A model generated the notes under the pieces. That model did no database searches and had not been told where the DNA came from. It saw nothing but the letters and a program-made list of their open reading frames with translations. From Cunninghamia lanceolata (lineage: Eukaryota; Streptophyta; Pinopsida; Cupressales; Cupressaceae): a DNA stretch of 64,000 bases. The position numbers and the translations under genes were made by a program. Shown one piece after another: positions 58,402-64,000 of this stretch. Where the stretch lies: NCBI GenBank assembly GCA_027924645.1, contig BSBN01000233.1, positions 4,420,501 through 4,484,500 of the forward strand, given 5' to 3'. Numbering within the stretch: the stretch's first letter is position 1; each line of letters begins with the position of its first letter.

Positions 58402-59960
58402 CCAGTGAGGTTTCTACTGATATGAATGTTCAAAGTAAGGATTCACAGCCCAAAGGAAAGAGTAAGAAAACTGAACAGCCTTCCAACACTAACGTGGTCA
58501 TGTATGCAGGTAAGAGGGAAGCCCCTCCTTTCTTGTTAACCATTAGGATGTTTGGAAAGAACATACATATTTGTATGGTGGATTCTAGTGGATCAGCTAA
58601 TGTAATGCCTTTAGGGATATGTAAAACTTTAGGACTAACTCCTACTAAGTCTGCCAAGGTTGTTACATAGTTAGACAAATCTAAGGTTAATGTGATAGGA
58701 GAACTAATGCATAGTCAAATGCAGTTAGCCTCATATCCTAGGGTGAGTTAGTTTATTGACATTCAAGTAGTAGATATACCTATGAATTATGGAATGTTGT
58801 TGAGTAGAGACTGGTCTAAAACATTAAATGGATATATGGCCACTAATTTTTCAAACATGTGGTTACCTTGGAGAGGTGTTCCAAATCAAATCAGGATAGA
58901 AGGTGAACCCAGAATGAAATACATGATTACAGAATACAACAAGACTAATGAGATATTGTATGCTTTTGTTGAACCTGGTGTTTATAGAGTCACTAACAAA
59001 GGAGTACAAATTGAAGAAATCCTGATGATAAATTTTAAAGGAAAACCTGTTAGTAAAGAAACAGTAGTGTTCATTGAGTGTGATGAAAATTCTTCTGATG
59101 AGGAAGACAATGCAATAAATAGTTTTGGTTAGATCATTAGACAGCAAATAGAAAAGTGCATTGGATAAAATATTCTAGTTCAGTGCAAGTTGTAAAAGAG
59201 CATGTGCAGAGTCCATAATAAGCCTCATTCTGAAGAGAATTGTGGAATGTGCAGAGACATTATAGAATATCAATACATAAAGTACACAAAGGGGATAAAA
59301 ATGCGGGAATGAAAGGTTAATCCTAATCAACTAGAGACATACTTTCAAGATAACATGAGTGTATTAATTCCATATTTAGAGAAAGAAATAAAAGACAAGA
59401 ATGTTTGTCATTCTGATTTACAAACTGAGAGTATAAATATGCAAGTAGGTGAAAGTGAATTACCCATTAAAAAATAAGATAGAACCGCACATGTAGTAGA
59501 AAAGGCAAAACATGCCAAAATAAAAGGTCAAAAGAATAAAGAGGGCATGTGGACACTGAAATGTGATTGATCTAAATCTAAATAGGGTGCAGGTGCAGGT
59601 GTGGAACATATAATCCTAATGGTAAGTCATTTTTAGCAGCATATAGGCTACAATTTCCTTGTACTAATAATGTAGCAGAGTAGGAAGCTTTGATTTATGG
59701 ACTTGTTATGGCTGTCATGAAAAAGGTGAAAATGGTCAGAGTGTTCTCAGATTCTGAGTTAGTGGTCAGACAAGACAATAAAGTTGTACGCATGCAATTA
59801 TAAGAATATGGTTTGTTATAGCCATAGGGTGTGGGATTTGATAGATTCATTTGATGCCTTTAACATAGAACATATTCCCAGGGAGTTGAATCATAGACCA
59901 GATGCATTAGCAGTTGTTGCTATCACTTTGGAACCCTTAACATTGTCAGGTTTAAAATGA
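58398..59960 (+). pseudogene. E1 protease, linker and aRH, internal 2
   Basis: Protease D-S-S-G near 58580, NYGMLLSRDW near 58785-58812 (the Trp codon is intact here). The linker carries the same extra knuckle near 59211-59262. The aRH (59550-59940) is badly decayed: TGA at the GGA of CDGS (59567), TAG twice, a small deletion near 59611 and indels near 59775. Its last catalytic Asp (RPDALAV, 59898-59918) is retained. Confidence 0.82.
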
Positions 59961-60041
59961 TTTGTTGTTGAATTAGTAAATGTTCCAAGTATACCAGACA
60001 ATGTTACTCATTTTCAAGTATTTGAAGGAGATCAGCAAATT

Positions 60042-61850
60042 GTGGATTTTCTCACTTGTAATGAAGTGTTTGAAGCTCAAATCATTGATGACCAAGAAAG
60101 GCCTGATGTGTCTTGGGATGAAGAAGACATAATAGACTTGAAAAGTAATTTCTTACCTAAGGGAGTAATTGAGTTAGAAAAGATTTTTGACTTTGATGGG
60201 GTAGTGAAACAAAAAGATTTACCCAAAATTGAAGGGGGAAAATGTGATCCATATAACTTGGGAACAGAGCAGAGTCCACAGAATGTATTGATTAGAAAAG
60301 CTTGCTCTGAGGAGTTAAAAAAAGAAATTGTGGATGTTCTGAAAGAATACAAACATGTCATAGCATGGACATATGAAGATTTGAAGACATATGATACGTC
60401 CATCATAACTCATGTAATACCTTTGAAACTAGATGTTAAACCATTTAGGCATAAACAAAGGCTTGTGAATGCTATTTTAGAGCCTTTAATCTTTGAAGAA
60501 GTGAAAAAATTGATGTCTGTTGGGATAATCTTCCCAGTAAGACATTCAACTTGGGTAGCTAATTTAGTACCTGTGAGAAAGAAAATTGGAGGCATTAGGT
60601 TATGTGTAGACTTTAGAAATTTGAACAAAGCCTTTGAAAAAGATAATTATCGGTTGCGTCCAATAGATGAAGTGTTGCAAGCAATAAATGGAGCAAAGAT
60701 GATGTCTTTCTTAGACGAGTTTTCAGGATATAACCAGGTCCTAGTTGATAAAGAAGATAGGTTGAAAACTACTTTTACTTGCAAATGGGGTAATTATGCA
60801 TATAGGAGAATGCCTTTTGGTTTAATAAATGCAAGTGCCACTTTTCAGCGAGCCATGGTCATTGCATTTCATGGATTATCAAGTAAATGCATTGTTATTT
60901 ATATGGATGATTTAACTGTTTACTCGAAGGATGTATCCACTCATGTAGAAGATTTAAGAAGAGTACTTAAAAGATGTGAAAGGTACAAGATTTCTCTTAA
61001 CCCAAAGAAATGTTCATTTGGTGTAACTGAAGGAAAATTGTTAGTACATGTCATTTCAGAAAATGGGATATCCATTGATCCAGACATAGTAGAAGGAATA
61101 AGAAAATTGTAATTACCTAACAGTAAGAAGGAGTTAAAGTCCTTTTTTCGTAAGATTAACTTTGTGAGGAAGTTTATTATAGGATTTGCAGAAATTGTGC
61201 AACCATTAAATGCCATGCTTAAGAAAGATGCAAAGATAGAATCGACACCAGTAGCCAAAGGTGCATTTGAAGATATTAAGGAGGCCATTTCTGATGCTCT
61301 TGTGTTAGCAAGTCTAAATTATTCAAATCCATTTTACATATATTCTTTTGTACCTTCACATTTAGTTGCAACTACTTTAACACAAAAAGGAGAAGATAAT
61401 GAAGAAAAGCCCATAGCTTTTATGAGTGCACCTCTGAAAGATGCACAACTAAAGTATCTTGATATAGAAAGATAGGCATTTGCACTAATAAGAGCAGTTA
61501 AGAACTTTAGACATTACATCTTATGAAGTCAAGTTAAGGCCATAGTACCAGATGCAACAATAAAAATGTTGCTAATGCAAAATGAGCCTGGAGAGAAAAG
61601 AGCTAAATTGGTTACAATATTGCAAGAGTTTGACATGGAGATTATTCCAATGAAGTTGGTCAGAGGACAAGCATTAGTACAGACCATAGAAAACATAGAT
61701 GCAAACTTGGTCAAGCAGCAGTATGTATTAATATCTAATGATACATCAGGCTGGTATGATGATTTGAATACTTTTCTGATATCAAAAAAATATAAAAGTA
61801 AGATAAAATCTTCTTAGAGGAGAGATTTAAAGATTAAAGCAAAGAGGTAC
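60042..61850 (+). pseudogene. E1 reverse transcriptase and RNase H, internal 2
   Basis: The longest intact pol segment in the window: 356 codons from 60042 to 61112, covering the RT N-terminal region, LCVDFRNLNKAFEKDNY, GYNQVLVD, RRMPFGLIN.SATFQ and catalytic VIYMDDLTVYSKD near 60890-60935. TAA at 61110 is CAA in internal 1. RNase H at 61164-61530 with Y-S-F at the first acidic site, as in internal 1. Further stops near 61473, 61523 and 61815. Confidence 0.9.
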
Positions 61851-62935
61851 ATGGTACAAGGAGGTCTTCTATTCAAGAAGAATCATGAAGGTATTTATTT
61901 AAGATGTTTAAATAGAGCTGAAGCAGATAAGGTATTGTCAAAGTTGCATGATAAGTATGGAACTACTCATGGTTCTCAGTTAGCTACTACGCATAAGATA
62001 CTAAGAGGAGGATACTATTGGCCAACCATGTTTAAGGACATAGAGAGTCATATTCAAAGTTGTCATATCTGTCAGACTACAACAGACAAAGGAAAGAATC
62101 AGGCTAATCCATTACAGCCAGTCATTGAGTCTAGACCATTTGCATAGTGGGGCTTGAATTTCATTGGAGTTATTAATCCTCCATCATCTATAGGACATAA
62201 GTTGATATTGATAGTAACTAACTATTGTACTAGGTGGACTGAAGCCACATGTTGCAAGTTTTCTACTATTGAGGTGGTTATAAAATTTCTTGAGGAAAAC
62301 ATCATAACAAGGTTTCGAGCTCCATATTCACTGGTATGTGATAATGGCCCTGCATTTTCTTCTCTGAAATTTTCTAAATGGGCATTTGAATATGGGATAG
62401 TTTTAAAATTTTCTTCAAATTATTATCCTCAAGGGAATGGTTTAGCTGAGTCCACAAACAAGATTTTATTGGATATAATCAAGAAGCTAATTGTAAAAAA
62501 TCCTAGAGAATGGAATACATTGTTAAAGTATGCGCTGTGGGTACATAGGACTAAGGTTAAGTCAGCCTTAGGCAATGCACCTTATCACCTAGTTTATGGC
62601 ACTGATCCCATACTTCTAGTGAATTTAAGAATACCTGTCTAGAAGTTTGCTAATGAGTATTTAGGATTTGATGATCATAGAGAAGATAGGATAATCCAAA
62701 CGTTACAATTGGATGAGAAGAGAGATCAAGCCATTGAAAAATTTATCAAACATCAAGTAGTGGTCAAAGATTATTTGACAAAAGAGCAAGAGTAAAAACA
62801 TTCAGAATATCAGACTTAGTATTATGTTGGGATAAAGCACATGAAAAGAAAGGCAATCATGGAAAGTTCTTGACTGGAGAAGATGTGCCATTACCTATTA
62901 ATGGCCAATATTTTAAACATTACTTTCAGGCTTGA
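61851..62935 (+). pseudogene. E1 integrase, internal 2, C-terminal deletion
   Basis: HHCC domain (61970-62080), catalytic D (WGLNFIG here, Asp to Asn at about 62157), second D in VCDNGPAFSS (62340), E in GLAEST (62450). Relative to internal 1, about 70 bp near 62868-62890 are replaced by about 20 bp of unrelated filler (CTTGACTGGAGAAGATGTGC), removing the K-L-W-L-G-P motif. TAG at 62640. Confidence 0.85.
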
Positions 62936-63861
62936 AGTGAGGGTATTTGGTATGTTCTGTATCATAATGTAAATAATGTACAGTTTTGTTGGGTGTTGTC
63001 TTGTTTTGTTTTGTTTTTGTTTGTTTTGTTGTGTTGGGTTGTGTGTTGTGTTACCTTGGTAGGGATGTTTTGTTTTGTTTTGAAGTATACAGGAGCAGAT
63101 TAACAACCACTGAAAACAATAGAAAATTTAGAACATTCAGGTTAATTATTTGAAATTTATGCATAACTTGTTGTGACTGTCATGAATGTAGAAAATGGTT
63201 TATCTTGTGAAATTTTGTATTCAATAACTGTGGATTGAGTATTCAAGGGAAGTTTCTCACAATGACATTCCTAAAAACCTTGGGTTTGTTGAACATACTA
63301 GTGTAGGTGTTAGGTGAAAAATCAAAGGTCACCCTTGCTACCATTACAATTCTCAGCTTAATTTCAACAAGTGATCATATCTTGCATCATGAAGTTACAA
63401 ATGTAATATCTTATAAGGTATCTATCTTACCTAAAATATAAAATAAGTAAATTAATAAAATGAATTTTACTCAAAATCTAGTTTAAGCCCTCTGAGTAAC
63501 TCTACCGGGGCTATAGATGCTTGCTGTCAATGGGGCTCTACTTAGGAAAATTGTAACGATAACCTTGTCGGGGCTATAGATGCCTGCTGGCAGCAAGGCT
63601 CTATCTGGTTGGCTATGAGGGAATGACATCAACTATGTAGTTTAATATCAGTCACTAGTTTGTTCAACTTATTTTCAAGATGAGGATTATTAATCACATG
63701 TGCCCACTTAAACTGAATGGGGAAATTCATGCACCTTATTGAATACATTAGGTCTCAAGTAAAATAATGATTTGTAGAAAAGAGAGTTGGAAGTTATGAA
63801 TTTGTTTCATTTAAGTTTTCTTTAAATGGTTTTAATTTAATTGTTTTGTTTGGTTTCTAGT
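62936..63861 (+). other. E1 spacer between integrase and LTR3
   Basis: Second copy of the spacer described at 48151-49075, with the same G/T-rich tract (62980-63085) and GGGGCTATAGATGC blocks (63500-63600). No gene seen. Confidence 0.8.
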
Positions 63862-64000
63862 TGTTGTGGTGCTCACAACACGCCCCATTTTACTTCTTAG
63901 CAAAATGAGGACCCCTGCTGTGGCTGTGGCTTTTTGGTTGTGTGTAGGTCTGCTTGGTGTTAAAAGGGAAAAGGAAGTGAAAGTTACAAACCTTGTTGAA
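63862..64000 (+). repeat. E1 LTR3, start only (cut by window)
   Basis: TGTTGTGGTGCTCACAAC onward matches the first 139 bp of LTR1 and LTR2, showing that a third LTR or unit follows. Confidence 0.9.

Overview
The window looks like plant nuclear DNA, most likely from a conifer. It is AT-rich and retrotransposon-dense. The only host gene I can support is a nine-exon cytochrome P450 (6396-11773), which by memory-based family comparison is closest to the conifer CYP720B (resin-acid oxidase) group. Hand-splicing gives an uninterrupted 479-residue protein with every P450 signature, provided two introns use GC-AG boundaries. No prokaryotic, organellar or CRISPR features were seen.

Layout. 1-4100: left-truncated, decayed chromovirus-like Ty3/gypsy element on the minus strand (pol, gag, tRNA-iMet primer site, probable 5' LTR). 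4100-6347: no gene, then the P450 promoter. 6396-11773: P450. 11774-13936: AT-rich, no gene. 13937-20049: non-coding, repeat-rich block ending in a sequence that looks like an LTR end plus tRNA-Asn primer site; possibly an orphan giant LTR. 20179-64000: tandem Ty3/gypsy Tat-like array on the plus strand ('E1'), read as LTR1 - internal 1 - LTR2 - internal 2 - LTR3 (cut by the window). LTR1 is split by a complete second Tat-like element on the minus strand ('E2', 26574-39565) with a perfect 5-bp target duplication. LTR2 preserves the empty site. Internal 1 carries a 1000-bp non-autonomous DNA transposon absent from internal 2.

The most unusual content is in the LTRs. E1 LTRs are about 7.2 kb and E2 LTRs about 3.4 kb. 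Each is laid out in the same order: LTR start, a dense array of one hexamer in both orientations, a long sense-strand ORF, a TATA box, then the LTR end and primer site. The ORF therefore sits in the U3 part of the LTR. The C-terminal regions of the E1 and E2 U3 proteins share conserved blocks at conserved spacing (for example A-K-P, 19 residues, D-L-G), so they appear to be one protein family carried by two divergent elements. I do not recognise the family.

Both Tat-like elements also place the archaeal-type RNase H (aRH) between protease and RT, not after RT-RNase H, and their RT-adjacent RNase H lacks the first catalytic Asp. All retroelement ORFs are broken. Many stops are TAG where the sister copy has CAG, as expected from deamination of methylated CHG sites. 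No retroelement here appears able to encode a complete set of proteins.
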